Source: MedAcidi-G1 sp000817085 (GTDB lineage Bacteria > Actinomycetota > Acidimicrobiia > Acidimicrobiales > MedAcidi-G1). Taken from it: a stretch of 64,000 nucleotides of DNA. Each line of letters begins with the position of its first letter. Position 1 is the first letter of the stretch. The stretch spans positions 310,001 through 374,000 of the forward strand of contig JBJLAO010000004.1 of the NCBI GenBank assembly GCA_045568635.1. Reading direction: 5' to 3'. Positions 41,711 through 51,280 of the stretch are shown here, one piece after another. The notes under the pieces were generated by a model. That model had not been told where the DNA came from. It searched no databases and saw nothing but the letters and a program-made list of their open reading frames with translations. Made by a program: the position numbers and the translations under genes.

Positions 41711-44290
41711 TCAACCTGCGTGGGCGACTGCTCTAGCTTGCTCTAATGCTTCTTCAAGATTTTCTGGACTTTTGCCACCAACTACTGTGAGTTCAGCATT
41801 TGATCTTCCTCCACCACCTATTGTTTTCGCCGCTTCAGTCAAAATAGTTCCAGCGTTCAAACCACTATCGACCTTAACAGCAGCGATTAAAGCAGCGCCT
41901 CCATCAGTTGGTGCAGTTCCTAGTATCACAGCTTTAACCTCTTCTTGGTCTCGTACGGCAACTGCCAACTCTCTCAAACTTTCTCTATCTATACTTTCAA
42001 TTATTGAAACGACTATTCCATCTTCGGCGTTTTCTGCAAGCTCTTTAACCATCCCTAATGCTTCTTTACGTTTCAAATTTTTAACTTCACTTTTTAAAGA
42101 CTTAAGCTCATCCATTTTTCTCTGAATTCCTTCTAATAAGTCTTCAAGTGGCACCCCTACTAGGTCTGCTGCGCTCGAAATGAAACTCTCAGCTTCTCTC
42201 AAATTTTCAATAGAAGATGTGCCGGTGACTGCTTCCAATCGTCGAATGTTGGAGCCTATAGAACCTTCGGAAACGATTTTCACTAATCCAATGTCACCCA
42301 ATGCCGAAACATGCGTTCCACCACAAAACTCAAGAGACTTTTCGCCTGCCTGTAAAACTCTGACGGTTTCCCCATATTTGTCGCCGAAAAAAGCTATTGC
42401 ACCTTTTTCTTCAGCTTCCTCACGCGTCATTTCTTCATGACGACATTCGGGGTTATTTAGTATTTCAGAATTAACTAGATCTTCGACAGAGGAAATCTGC
42501 TCATCAGTCAACGCTTCAAAATGACTGAAATCAAAACGTAAACGATCTGAACCCACATATGAACCTTGTTGCTTAACATGATCTCCCAAAACTTCCCTTA
42601 AGGCCGAATGGATTAAGTGTGTAGCTGTATGGTTACGTCGAATTCGCGATCGTCTTTCAAGGTGGACTTCAGCGCTTGCCTGTTGGCCCAACTCTAAATG
42701 TCCTTCTAACAATTCATATTGATGTACATGTATTGTGTCTAAGGCAAGAGTCGTGTCAACAATCCTGATTTTGCCAGTTGCTGTGGACATTATTCCTGTG
42801 TCACCTATCTGGCCGCCTGACTCAGCATAGAACGGTGTTTCATCAAGAATGATTAGATTTTCATCAAAATATGAGACTGTTGAATTAGAACTAGTTTTGT
42901 CATACCCTACAAAACTAGTTGGACCTTTTTCGTCAAGAACCTTCTTCAACTCTCCTGTCTCGTCAGCATTTATTGCGTCTTTTCGCGCTGAACGAGCTCT
43001 CTCTTGTTGGCTTCTCATTGCTTCTTCAAATCCTTCAATGTCGACCTCAATTGATCTTTCTGCACAAATTTCCTCAGTCAGTTCAAGAGGAAATCCATAA
43101 GTGTCGTGCAGCTTGAAAGATACTTCGCCACTGAGTGTTTTATTTTTTCCAAGGTCTGATATTGCTTCATCAAGAATTAGTAATCCAGATTTTAATGTTT
43201 CGCGGAACCTATCTTCTTCTCTGTTCAGGACCTCCTGTATAAAATCGAGATTTTGTTTGAGTTCTGGATAATCAGATCCCATAATTTCTATAACCGATTC
43301 TGCTAGTAAAGGCATAACAGAGTCTTCAAGTCCTAGTAGCCATGCGTGTCTTACAGATCGACGTATAATCCGCCTAAGCACATAGCCTCTGTCTTCGTTG
43401 CTTGGAAAGACTCCATCGCTTATCAAAAATGTGGAAGAGCGAGCATGATCGGCAATAATTCTCATTGAGATGTCTGATCTTTCCTCTTTGCCGTAGGAGA
43501 CCCCCGCAAGTTCTCCGATTTCTTTAATGATCCTTGAAATTTCGTCGGTTTCCCAAACAGAATCAACTCCTTGCATTACTGTCAAGATTCTTTCTAAGCC
43601 CAAACCTGTGTCTATGGCCGGAGAAGGCAGTGGAGTCGTAGAACCATCTGGATGTTGTTCGAATTGCATAAAAACAAGGTTCCAAATTTCGACAAAACGC
43701 TCTTCGTCCCCATGAGCTGGTCCACCGTCAGCGCCAAATTCTGGCCCCTTATCCCAAAAAATTTCTGAACATGGACCGCATGGGCCAGTTTCAGCCATCT
43801 TCCAATAGTTATCTTCCCCTAACCGTTGGATCTTGTCAGGGGATACGCCTACTTCATTTATCCAAATCGTCTCAGCTTCATCATCGCTTTCATGAACCGT
43901 TACCCATAGTCTTTCGGGGTCTAGATCAAGATTTTCTGTTACAAATTCCCACGCATAAGAACAAGCATCAGATTTAAAATAATCTCCAAAACTGAAATTT
44001 CCCATCATCTCAAAAAAGGTTAAGTGCCGACTCGTTCTTCCAACTTCGTCCAGATCATTGTGTTTCCCACCAGCTCTCACACATTTTTGGACGGTTACAG
44101 CGCGCGGCCATGGGGCAGGCTGTTCGCCTATCAAATAGGGCTTGAACGGAACCATTCCAGCCACAGTGAAAAGTAATGTCGGATCATGAGGTATCAGACT
44201 TCCTGATGAAACTTTTTCATGTTCGCGACTGGAAAAGAAATCTGTGAATTCGTTACGAATTGCTTTTGCTGTTGATGGTAACTTGCCCAT
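41711..44290 (-). CDS. alaS: Alanine--tRNA ligase
   Basis: 859 aa. The catalytic core has HLTFFEMMGNFSFGDYFK and AETGPCGPCSEIFWDKG. The editing domain carries zinc ligands in HTATHLIHSALREVLGDHV and FCGGTHVSALGDIG. The C-Ala domain contains GGGGRSNAELTVVGGKS. There is no Shine-Dalgarno at a good distance; TAGGCT lies 6 nt before the ATG, suggesting a leaderless start. Confidence 0.98.
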   Translation of the reverse strand: MGKLPSTAKAIRNEFTDFFSSREHEKVSSGSLIPHDPTLLFTVAGMVPFKPYLIGEQPAPWPRAVTVQKCVRAGGKHNDLDEVGRTSRHLTFFEMMGNFSFGDYFKSDACSYAWEFVTENLDLDPERLWVTVHESDDEAETIWINEVGVSPDKIQRLGEDNYWKMAETGPCGPCSEIFWDKGPEFGADGGPAHGDEERFVEIWNLVFMQFEQHPDGSTTPLPSPAIDTGLGLERILTVMQGVDSVWETDEISRIIKEIGELAGVSYGKEERSDISMRIIADHARSSTFLISDGVFPSNEDRGYVLRRIIRRSVRHAWLLGLEDSVMPLLAESVIEIMGSDYPELKQNLDFIQEVLNREEDRFRETLKSGLLILDEAISDLGKNKTLSGEVSFKLHDTYGFPLELTEEICAERSIEVDIEGFEEAMRSQQERARSARKDAINADETGELKKVLDEKGPTSFVGYDKTSSNSTVSYFDENLIILDETPFYAESGGQIGDTGIMSTATGKIRIVDTTLALDTIHVHQYELLEGHLELGQQASAEVHLERRSRIRRNHTATHLIHSALREVLGDHVKQQGSYVGSDRLRFDFSHFEALTDEQISSVEDLVNSEILNNPECRHEEMTREEAEEKGAIAFFGDKYGETVRVLQAGEKSLEFCGGTHVSALGDIGLVKIVSEGSIGSNIRRLEAVTGTSSIENLREAESFISSAADLVGVPLEDLLEGIQRKMDELKSLKSEVKNLKRKEALGMVKELAENAEDGIVVSIIESIDRESLRELAVAVRDQEEVKAVILGTAPTDGGAALIAAVKVDSGLNAGTILTEAAKTIGGGGRSNAELTVVGGKSPENLEEALEQARAVAHAG

Positions 44291-44296
44291 AAAACA

Positions 44297-44302
44297 AGCC
44301 TA
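44297..44302 (-). promoter_or_regulatory. Leaderless -10 before alaS
   Basis: TAGGCT, then TGTTTT and ATG, inside the 47 bp gap after the small membrane protein gene. No -35 match is evident. Confidence 0.45.
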
Positions 44303-44337
44303 GCGCTGTGAAGTGGGGCAAATAGGTAGGTCCAGGC

Positions 44338-44646
44338 TCAATTATGCTTTTGGGGTCTTACTGGTCTGTGTTGTCGTCTCGAATAACTCTCTTGCTGGTT
44401 AAGAGGCGAGTTAAAATTTTTCGTACTTTTTGTACCAAAATCAAATTCTCGGCCAGTAACCCTTTTTCGGAATCTTTTAATCAATTCGCTTCTTTTGTCT
44501 AACATTCCCTCTGGTGCAAATTCAAGTTTGGAAAGGGTATTACGCACATACCTATTTACTGTTTGACGAAAACGATTCTCCATCCAATTTGACGCTAAAA
44601 CGCCCAAAGCCCAACCCAAAAGCAGCCAAAATAAACGTCTTCGCAT
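44338..44646 (-). CDS. Small membrane-anchored basic protein, unknown function
   Basis: 102 aa. MRRRLFWLLLGWALGVLASN gives a positive N-terminus and one hydrophobic segment (5-20), so an N-in single-pass anchor is likely. The rest is hydrophilic and basic, ending in an Arg/Gln/His-rich tail (RRQHRPVRPQ). I recognise no domain. It overlaps the rarA stop by one base (TAATG) and precedes alaS. The spot between rarA and alaS often holds small uncharacterised genes in actinobacteria. Confidence 0.75.
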   Translation of the reverse strand: MRRRLFWLLLGWALGVLASNWMENRFRQTVNRYVRNTLSKLEFAPEGMLDKRSELIKRFRKRVTGREFDFGTKSTKNFNSPLNQQESYSRRQHRPVRPQKHN

Positions 44647-45971
44647 TAGTTTTCTTCCTCTGGAACAACTTCCACATTCTTAGTTTCTCTTAGTTCAATC
44701 ATTCTCTCGATTACCTGATTTTCAAATCCGTGTGTTGAAGGTTCATAATAAATATTTGATTCAACCTCTGCAGGTCTATATTTTTGCTCAATCCAACCTT
44801 TTGGATAGTTATGCGGGTACTCATAACCTTCTCCATGTCCAATGCCTGAAGCTCCACTGTAATGAGCGTCCCTCAAATGTGGGGGAACGCGTCCTTCGCC
44901 TGCCGAAGAAATATCCTGCATGGCTGTAGTCAGGGCAAGTGTTACTCGATTAGATTTTGGAGCTGTAGATAAATGAACTACTGCTTGAGCTAAATTAAGT
45001 TGAGCTTCAGGAAGACCCACGAACTCTACTGCGCGTGCTGCCGCGTCCGCTATGAGTAAACTCGTCGGATCTGCCATACCAATATCCTCACTTGCCAAAA
45101 TAACTAAGCGACGGGCTATAAATCTTGGGTCTTCACCTGCTTTTAACATGCGAGCTAGCCAGTAGAGACCTGAATCGGCATCAGACCCCCGGATACTTTT
45201 TATGAAGGCACTAATTATGTCGTAATGCTCATCTCTTCCATAACGGATGGCTTTAGCCCCTAGAGATGCTTCGACATCTTTTAACGTAATTTTTTTTTCG
45301 CCTCTTCCAATCGCTATCGCTGAAGCAACTTCAAGACTGGTCAAAGCTTGTCTACCATCTCCTACGGAACGGTCTGCTAACAAATCCAAAGCTTCTGAAT
45401 CAGCTTTCACTCCTTCTTCCTCTGCGCCTTTCATCAGTAGTTCTATTATTGAGTCTCTATCTAAAGGTTCAAGACGAAATAACGTCGATCGTGAAAGTAA
45501 AGGAGCGTTTACTTCGAAATATGGATTCTCGGTTGTGGCGCCTATCAGTACGATTAGACCAGATTCAACTGAGGGTAGTAAAGCGTCTTGTTGAGATTTG
45601 TTAAAACGATGCACTTCATCTAAAAAAAGTATTGTGCCCACTCCAATCTCACCCAATCGTTTTTCTGCAACTGTTACTAGTTCGCGCACGTCTTTCACAC
45701 TTGCAGAAACGGCTGACATCTCATGAAAGTCTTGTTGCGTAACTCGTGCTATCACCCTCGCTATTGTTGTTTTGCCAGTACCGGGAGGTCCCCAAAGTAT
45801 TAAGGAGGAAAGCTTGTCTGTTTCAATCAGCTGGCGGAGAGGTTGATCTTTACCAATCAGATGCTTCTGGCCAACTACATCATCTATCAATAACGGTCTT
45901 AAGCGATCTGCTAAAGGTCCTCTATTTTTCAAACGCTCTTTTGCTACGTGTGTAAAAAGATTTTCGGTCAC
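44646..45971 (-). CDS. rarA: Replication-associated recombination AAA+ ATPase RarA/MgsA
   Basis: 441 aa clamp-loader-like ATPase acting at stalled forks. LILWGPPGTGKTTIARVIA is Walker A, LFLDEVHRFNKSQQDALL Walker B with the sensor region after it, and IGATTENPYFEVNAPLLSRS holds sensor 1 and the Arg finger. The C-terminal tetramerisation part has HYSGASGIGHGEGYEYPH. The start is GTG with no Shine-Dalgarno; TAGGTT lies 7 nt upstream. Confidence 0.96.
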   Translation of the reverse strand: MTENLFTHVAKERLKNRGPLADRLRPLLIDDVVGQKHLIGKDQPLRQLIETDKLSSLILWGPPGTGKTTIARVIARVTQQDFHEMSAVSASVKDVRELVTVAEKRLGEIGVGTILFLDEVHRFNKSQQDALLPSVESGLIVLIGATTENPYFEVNAPLLSRSTLFRLEPLDRDSIIELLMKGAEEEGVKADSEALDLLADRSVGDGRQALTSLEVASAIAIGRGEKKITLKDVEASLGAKAIRYGRDEHYDIISAFIKSIRGSDADSGLYWLARMLKAGEDPRFIARRLVILASEDIGMADPTSLLIADAAARAVEFVGLPEAQLNLAQAVVHLSTAPKSNRVTLALTTAMQDISSAGEGRVPPHLRDAHYSGASGIGHGEGYEYPHNYPKGWIEQKYRPAEVESNIYYEPSTHGFENQVIERMIELRETKNVEVVPEEEN

Positions 45972-45978
45972 CCACTAG

Positions 45979-45984
45979 AACCTA
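45979..45984 (-). promoter_or_regulatory. Leaderless -10 before rarA
   Basis: TAGGTT followed by seven bases and the GTG of rarA, in the 42 bp gap behind aspS. No Shine-Dalgarno occurs in the gap. Confidence 0.45.
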
Positions 45985-46013
45985 GTTGAGTTCTATCGAT
46001 CAATTAGTGCATC

Positions 46014-47753
46014 TCATGTGGATGAGGGTAAAACTTTCAAGCCAAGTTCTTTCAAATGTTGATCATCTATAGGTAATGGTGCGTTAGTAAGAGGATCTGA
46101 ACCGGATTGAGTCTTAGGAAAAGCAATAACTTCACGAATATTCTCTTCCCCTACAAGAATTGCTGTTAATCGATCTAAACCAACAGCAAAACCAGCGTGT
46201 GGTGGGGCTCCAAATTTAAATGCATCCAATAAGAAACCAAAACGCTTCCTTGCTTCCTCTGGTTCTATCCCGAGTGCAGTAAAGATTCTTTGTTGAATAT
46301 CTTCTCTGTGTATCCTGACACTTCCGGATCCGAGCTCCCAGCCATTCAAAACCAAGTCATAGGCGAGTGAACGAATACCCTGTGTTTCTCCATCTTCTAA
46401 AAGAGCTAGATCTTCTTCGTGTGGCATTGTAAATGGGTGATGTGAAGAAGATGGATTTCCATTTTCGTCAGTGCCTTCAAATAATGGAAAATCTATAACC
46501 CATAAGAAATGGAACCCACCTTCATTTATTGGTGGCCTACCTATTTCTAATCTTACTAGACCTAGAACATGACAAACGGTAGACCATTCATCAGCTACTA
46601 AAAGTAAAAGGTCGCCCTCTTCGCCAGACATTTCTGATTTAAGATGGATTTTTTCTTCCTCAGAAAGAAACTTCGCTATGGGTGAAACCATTTCAGAGTC
46701 TTCTATTTTTATCCAAGCCAGGCCCTTAGCTCCCCAATTCTGAGATTTGTTAGTTAGTTCGTCTAGTTGACTTCTAGAATATTCTGCGCCACCAGGAACA
46801 CGTATTCCCTTTATGCAAGGAGCTTGAAAAGCTCTGAATTCAGTACTTTTGAAAAGCTCAGTGAGCTCAGTTAGTTCGAGACCAAATCTCGTGTCTGGTT
46901 TATCTGAACCGAAGCGCTCCATCGCTTCTTGCCATGTTATTGATGGAATTGTGTTTATTTTTTCTCCAGTAACAGCCTCTGTCGCAACAGTTACTGCTGA
47001 TGAAACTATGTTTCTGATATCTTCACCATTCACAAAACTTGCTTCAATATCTAGTTGCATAAACTCATACTGCCTGTCGGCTCTTAGGTCTTCATCTCTA
47101 AGACATCTAGCTATCTGGTAGTACCTATCTAAACCTCCGAGCATGCAAAGTTGTTTAAAAATCTGTGGGCTTTGTGGAAGAGCATAAAAAGAACCCGGAT
47201 CTTTACGCGATGGAACTACAAAATCTCTGGCCCCTTCAGGGGTGCTGGCTACAAGCATTGGCGTCTCAACTTCCATGAAACCTTGCTCCTCCATTGCTTT
47301 TCGAACAGAGCTCGTTACTAGGGCGCGTGATTGTAAATTATTTTGAAGTCTGTTTCTTCTCAAATCCACATACCTATGCCTAAGGCGTAAAACCTCATCT
47401 ACATCTGTTCTGTCATCTATTGGGAAGGGTGGGGGTTCGGCTTTCGCTAGAACTATGATTTCAGAACCTTCAATTTCTATTCCGCCTGTGTCCAAAGAAT
47501 CATTTACAGTTTCAGTTGGTCTTTCTCTGACCTTTCCTTTTACTTGAAGAACGTACTCTGAGCGTAAATCTGAAGCCCCTTGAACCACGACTTGAATAAC
47601 TCCACTCCGGTCTCGTAAATCTATAAAAGCGAGATGCTCGCCATGTTCTCTGCGTCGATCAACCCAGCCACATACGATCACTTCTTTTCCTACATCATCA
47701 ACTCGAAGATCACCGCACCTGTGGGACCGCATAGAAGTTTCATAGTTTGTCAT
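46014..47753 (-). CDS. aspS: Aspartate--tRNA ligase
   Basis: 579 aa bacterial-type class II enzyme. The OB-fold anticodon domain has VCGWVDRRREHGEHLAFIDL. The core has VETPMLVASTPEGARDF and FKQLCMLGGLDRYYQIARC, with the GAD insertion in the middle and GFAVGLDRLTAILVG as motif 3. Whether it also charges tRNA-Asn cannot be told here. The ATG overlaps the hisS stop by 4 bp. Confidence 0.97.
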   Translation of the reverse strand: MTNYETSMRSHRCGDLRVDDVGKEVIVCGWVDRRREHGEHLAFIDLRDRSGVIQVVVQGASDLRSEYVLQVKGKVRERPTETVNDSLDTGGIEIEGSEIIVLAKAEPPPFPIDDRTDVDEVLRLRHRYVDLRRNRLQNNLQSRALVTSSVRKAMEEQGFMEVETPMLVASTPEGARDFVVPSRKDPGSFYALPQSPQIFKQLCMLGGLDRYYQIARCLRDEDLRADRQYEFMQLDIEASFVNGEDIRNIVSSAVTVATEAVTGEKINTIPSITWQEAMERFGSDKPDTRFGLELTELTELFKSTEFRAFQAPCIKGIRVPGGAEYSRSQLDELTNKSQNWGAKGLAWIKIEDSEMVSPIAKFLSEEEKIHLKSEMSGEEGDLLLLVADEWSTVCHVLGLVRLEIGRPPINEGGFHFLWVIDFPLFEGTDENGNPSSSHHPFTMPHEEDLALLEDGETQGIRSLAYDLVLNGWELGSGSVRIHREDIQQRIFTALGIEPEEARKRFGFLLDAFKFGAPPHAGFAVGLDRLTAILVGEENIREVIAFPKTQSGSDPLTNAPLPIDDQHLKELGLKVLPSST

Positions 47754-49009
47754 CCGAGCCTCTTTTCGAGATTGGCAATTACTGAATCTGAGGCAATTTC
47801 CTCTTGACCTTCTTCACCTCTTAGGTCTCGAATCGTAACAACTCCTTTTTCCACTTCATCCTCTCCAATAATTAATGCAATTTTTGCTCCACTTTTATCC
47901 GCAGCTTTCATCTGAGCTTTCATTGAACGATTCCCAAAAGATCGATCAACTTTAAAACCTTTTTGCCTAAGTTCATCTGTGATGACTAGTGAATTTTCTC
48001 CACCAGTTGTATCCACAACATAAACCTGCAAGAACTGCCCTGGCCCTATAAAAGTTTTTTCTGCTTCACAAGCCATCAAGGTTCTATCTAGACCTAAAGC
48101 AAAACCGACTCCAGGTGTTGCAGGAGCTCCCATCTCTGCGGCTAAACCGTCATAACGACCTCCGCCACCAATTGCATCTTGTGCAGCATCAATACTTTTG
48201 GTTGTGAATTCAAAAGTAGTTTGAACGTAATAGTCAAGACCTCTAACGAGATTTGGCTTTACCGAGTAGGGTATTTTTAATTTATTTAAACCTTCTTGAA
48301 CCTTGTTAAAATGGTTTTTTGCTTCATCAGATAAGTATTCGAGAATACTTGGAGCTTCAGAAACTACTTTGATATCTTCGTCACGTTTCGAATCTAAAAC
48401 TCTTAGTGGATTAGAAATAAGAGTCTCTTGTGCCTCAGTTGATAGGCCATTCTTTTGTTTTTCAAAGTACTCACTTAGAGCTTCTATATATCTAATCCGA
48501 TCCTGAAGAGTTCCTACAGAATTCAATAAAAGATCAACTTGTTTGAGCCCTAAAGATTCGTAAAATCTCCATGCGATAGCTATCACTTCTACATCTAAAT
48601 ATGCATCTTCTGTCCCCAGTGCTTCGATACCTACTTGATCAAACTGCCTAAATCTCCCTTTTTGAGCTCTTTCATATCGAAAATTGGGTCCTGCATACCA
48701 AACTTTCCATGGTAACGATGGCCGATGCTCTGCATAGGAACGGACAATCGAGGCTGTTTGTTCCGGCCTTAAAGCTAAATTTCTTCCACCTTTGTCTTCA
48801 AAATCGTACATTTCTTTACTAACCACATCTGTACCATCACCTAGGCGTTGAAAAACTTCTATATGTTCAAACATTGGTAGAACAATTTCTGCATAGCCGG
48901 CGCTACCTGCAATTGCTGAAAAAAGATCTATAAACGATCGTCGTCGTTCGGAATCTGGCCAAACTAAATCTCTGGTGCCTTTAGGAGCACGGTAAACAGA
49001 ATTCTTCAC
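47750..49009 (-). CDS. hisS: Histidine--tRNA ligase
   Basis: 419 aa. APKGTRDLVWPDSERRR starts the protein, VLPMFEHIEVFQRLGDGTDVV is motif 1, RYERAQKGRFRQFDQVGIE motif 2, VRGLDYYVQTTFEF the His-binding A motif and GGGGRYDGLA the B motif. The anticodon domain is at the end. The GTG start at 49009 has no Shine-Dalgarno; TAACCT lies 7 nt upstream. Confidence 0.97.
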   Translation of the reverse strand: MKNSVYRAPKGTRDLVWPDSERRRSFIDLFSAIAGSAGYAEIVLPMFEHIEVFQRLGDGTDVVSKEMYDFEDKGGRNLALRPEQTASIVRSYAEHRPSLPWKVWYAGPNFRYERAQKGRFRQFDQVGIEALGTEDAYLDVEVIAIAWRFYESLGLKQVDLLLNSVGTLQDRIRYIEALSEYFEKQKNGLSTEAQETLISNPLRVLDSKRDEDIKVVSEAPSILEYLSDEAKNHFNKVQEGLNKLKIPYSVKPNLVRGLDYYVQTTFEFTTKSIDAAQDAIGGGGRYDGLAAEMGAPATPGVGFALGLDRTLMACEAEKTFIGPGQFLQVYVVDTTGGENSLVITDELRQKGFKVDRSFGNRSMKAQMKAADKSGAKIALIIGEDEVEKGVVTIRDLRGEEGQEEIASDSVIANLEKRLG

Positions 49010-49016
49010 AAAAACG

Positions 49017-49022
49017 AGGTTA
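49017..49022 (-). promoter_or_regulatory. Leaderless -10 before hisS
   Basis: TAACCT, then CGTTTTT and the GTG of hisS, within the 24 bp relA-hisS gap. It could supply hisS-aspS independently of relA. Confidence 0.45.
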
Positions 49023-49033
49023 CTATTGTTGGC

Positions 49034-51280
49034 TTAGTTGTCACTGCTACTTAAAATTTCTTGTTCATCTCCCCCAGGAACAACTCGATATATGTCATAC
49101 ACAGAATCAATTTCACGTATTGCATACATAAGCCTATTGAGATGTGTTGGGTCACTTATTTCAAAATCGAAACGCATGCGCGCTACTCGGTCAGAAATAT
49201 TTGTTGAAGTTTCAACTCCTATTACATTCACCTGATTTTCTGACATCACATCGCCTACATCTCGCAATAATCCAGGTCTATCAAGAGCTTTTATTTCGAC
49301 TGAGGCCACAAAATAACCTTCTAAATGGTCATCCCATTCGACTTCTATTAATCGATCTGGTTGATCAAACGATAACGATGAAGCGTTTGCACAGTCATTT
49401 CGATGTACAGATACCCCACGCCCCTTTGTTACGAAACCAATAACTTCATCTGGTGGCACTGGAGTGCAGCACCTTGATAAACGAATCATGAGGTCGCTGA
49501 ACCCCTCGACATGGACGCCTACTTTTGATGAATCTCTTCGTTCTCTTTGCGGATGAAAAACTGTTGCCTGTTCCTTAAAACGTCCTGGTTCCAGTTCATC
49601 CAGTGCTTTTTCAATTTTTCCTATTACTGAAACAGCCGAAACATGATGCTCGCCAATTGCAGCAAACAGAGCATCAAGGTCTGAATAGTTGAGGTCATTA
49701 GCGACTGTTGCAAGTGTTTCACCATCTAACGTTTCTTTGACAGGCAAATCGGCCCTCCGTAGTTCTTTAACAAGGTCATCGTGTCCCGTATCAATCGCTT
49801 CACTACGCCGCTCCTGTGAATACCACTGTCTAATTTTGCTTGCCGATCGGTGTGAAGCTACGAACTGAAGCCAATCTTTACTAGGGGCAGCTTCACTCTG
49901 CTTCGATGCCACTATTTCAACGGTCTGTCCAGAAGCCAATCTAGTGTTGAGAGGCACTAGGCGACCTTCTACTTTTGCCCCCACACATCTATGACCAACT
50001 TCTGTATGTATCGAATATGCAAAATCAACTGGAGTTGCTCCAATGGGAAGTGCTACAACATCTCCCTTAGGGGTGAAAATATAAACCTCATCCTGTTCCA
50101 GGTCTGTCTTAAGATTTGCCATGAATGCATTAGGATCAGCTGTTTCTTCTTGCCATTCCACCATTCGTCCTAGCCACTCCATTTCATCTGAAGGGCTTTT
50201 TATTTTGTAATCCCAATGTGAAGCAATTCCAAACTCTGCTCGTTGGTGCATTTCTCGGGTCCGGATCTGAAATTCTGCCTGCTTTGCTTGAGGACCAATA
50301 ACTGTGGTGTGCAAAGATTGATAGAGATTAAATTTTGGCATTGCTATGTAATCTTTGAAGCGTCCCTGTACAGGCTTCCACGTTGCGTGAATAGTTCCGA
50401 GAGCTGCGTAGCAATCTCCTACATTTTCAACTATCACTCGTATTCCTACAAGGTCATATATTTCTTCAAATGGTCTTCCTTTAACAATCATTTTTTCATA
50501 AATGCTCCAGAGGTGCTTGGGTCTTCCAGACACATCCGCTTTGATACCCATGTCACTGAAACGTTCTTTAACATTTGCTACTAGCTGCATAAGGTACATA
50601 TCTCTTTCCGGAGCACGATCCTGAACCATTTGCGCAATTTCGCTATAGCGCTTTGGGTGGAGTGTCGCTAACGAAAGATCCTCTAGCTGAACTTTCACAT
50701 CTTGCATTCCTAATCGATTGGCTAGTGGCGCGTATATATCAAGAGTTTCCCTGGCTGTTCTTTCTTGTTTAAATTCAGGTAAAGCCGCAAGAGTTCGCAT
50801 GTTATGCAAACGATCAGCAAGTTTTATCACTAAGACTCTCAAATCTTTTGCTACAGCTACAAGCATCTTTCTCATACTTGCTGCTTGTTGATCCTCACGA
50901 GAATCAAAATTGATTCTGTCTAGTTTTGTAACACCATCAACTATGCTCGCAACCTCAGGTCCAAAATCTCTTTCAAGATCTACTAAATCTATCTCCGTGT
51001 CTTCTATCGAATCATGGAGTAAAGCTGCCCCTATCGTTACATCATCAAGGCCTTGGTGAGCGACGATAGTAGCTACGGCTAAAGGATGATGGACATAAGG
51101 TTCTCCAGACTTACGGGTTTGCCCTTCATGCGCAAGTACAGCTGTTTTATATGCCCGTTCTATTAGTTCAACGTCACCTCTTGGATGACGTTCTAAGTAA
51201 ACATCTATTAAAGCCGTTGTTTCGTCACTTTTTCCTGAAGCTCGACGGCGCCATGGAACAACTCGACGTGCCGCCACCAT
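49034..51280 (-). CDS. relA: Bifunctional (p)ppGpp synthetase/hydrolase (Rel)
   Basis: 748 aa stringent-response enzyme. The hydrolase HD domain has HHPLAVATIVAH and LLHDSIEDTEIDL intact. The synthetase has KHLWSIYEKMIVKGRPFEEI, DLVGIRVIV and NLYQSLHTTVIGP. TGS (VYIFTPKGDVVALPIGATP), zinc-finger-like and ACT domains follow. Complete HD and synthetase motifs point to a single bifunctional Rel, as in Mycobacterium. It begins right after the secF stop, next to hisS as is common in actinobacteria. Confidence 0.96.
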   Translation of the reverse strand: MVAARRVVPWRRRASGKSDETTALIDVYLERHPRGDVELIERAYKTAVLAHEGQTRKSGEPYVHHPLAVATIVAHQGLDDVTIGAALLHDSIEDTEIDLVDLERDFGPEVASIVDGVTKLDRINFDSREDQQAASMRKMLVAVAKDLRVLVIKLADRLHNMRTLAALPEFKQERTARETLDIYAPLANRLGMQDVKVQLEDLSLATLHPKRYSEIAQMVQDRAPERDMYLMQLVANVKERFSDMGIKADVSGRPKHLWSIYEKMIVKGRPFEEIYDLVGIRVIVENVGDCYAALGTIHATWKPVQGRFKDYIAMPKFNLYQSLHTTVIGPQAKQAEFQIRTREMHQRAEFGIASHWDYKIKSPSDEMEWLGRMVEWQEETADPNAFMANLKTDLEQDEVYIFTPKGDVVALPIGATPVDFAYSIHTEVGHRCVGAKVEGRLVPLNTRLASGQTVEIVASKQSEAAPSKDWLQFVASHRSASKIRQWYSQERRSEAIDTGHDDLVKELRRADLPVKETLDGETLATVANDLNYSDLDALFAAIGEHHVSAVSVIGKIEKALDELEPGRFKEQATVFHPQRERRDSSKVGVHVEGFSDLMIRLSRCCTPVPPDEVIGFVTKGRGVSVHRNDCANASSLSFDQPDRLIEVEWDDHLEGYFVASVEIKALDRPGLLRDVGDVMSENQVNVIGVETSTNISDRVARMRFDFEISDPTHLNRLMYAIREIDSVYDIYRVVPGGDEQEILSSSDN

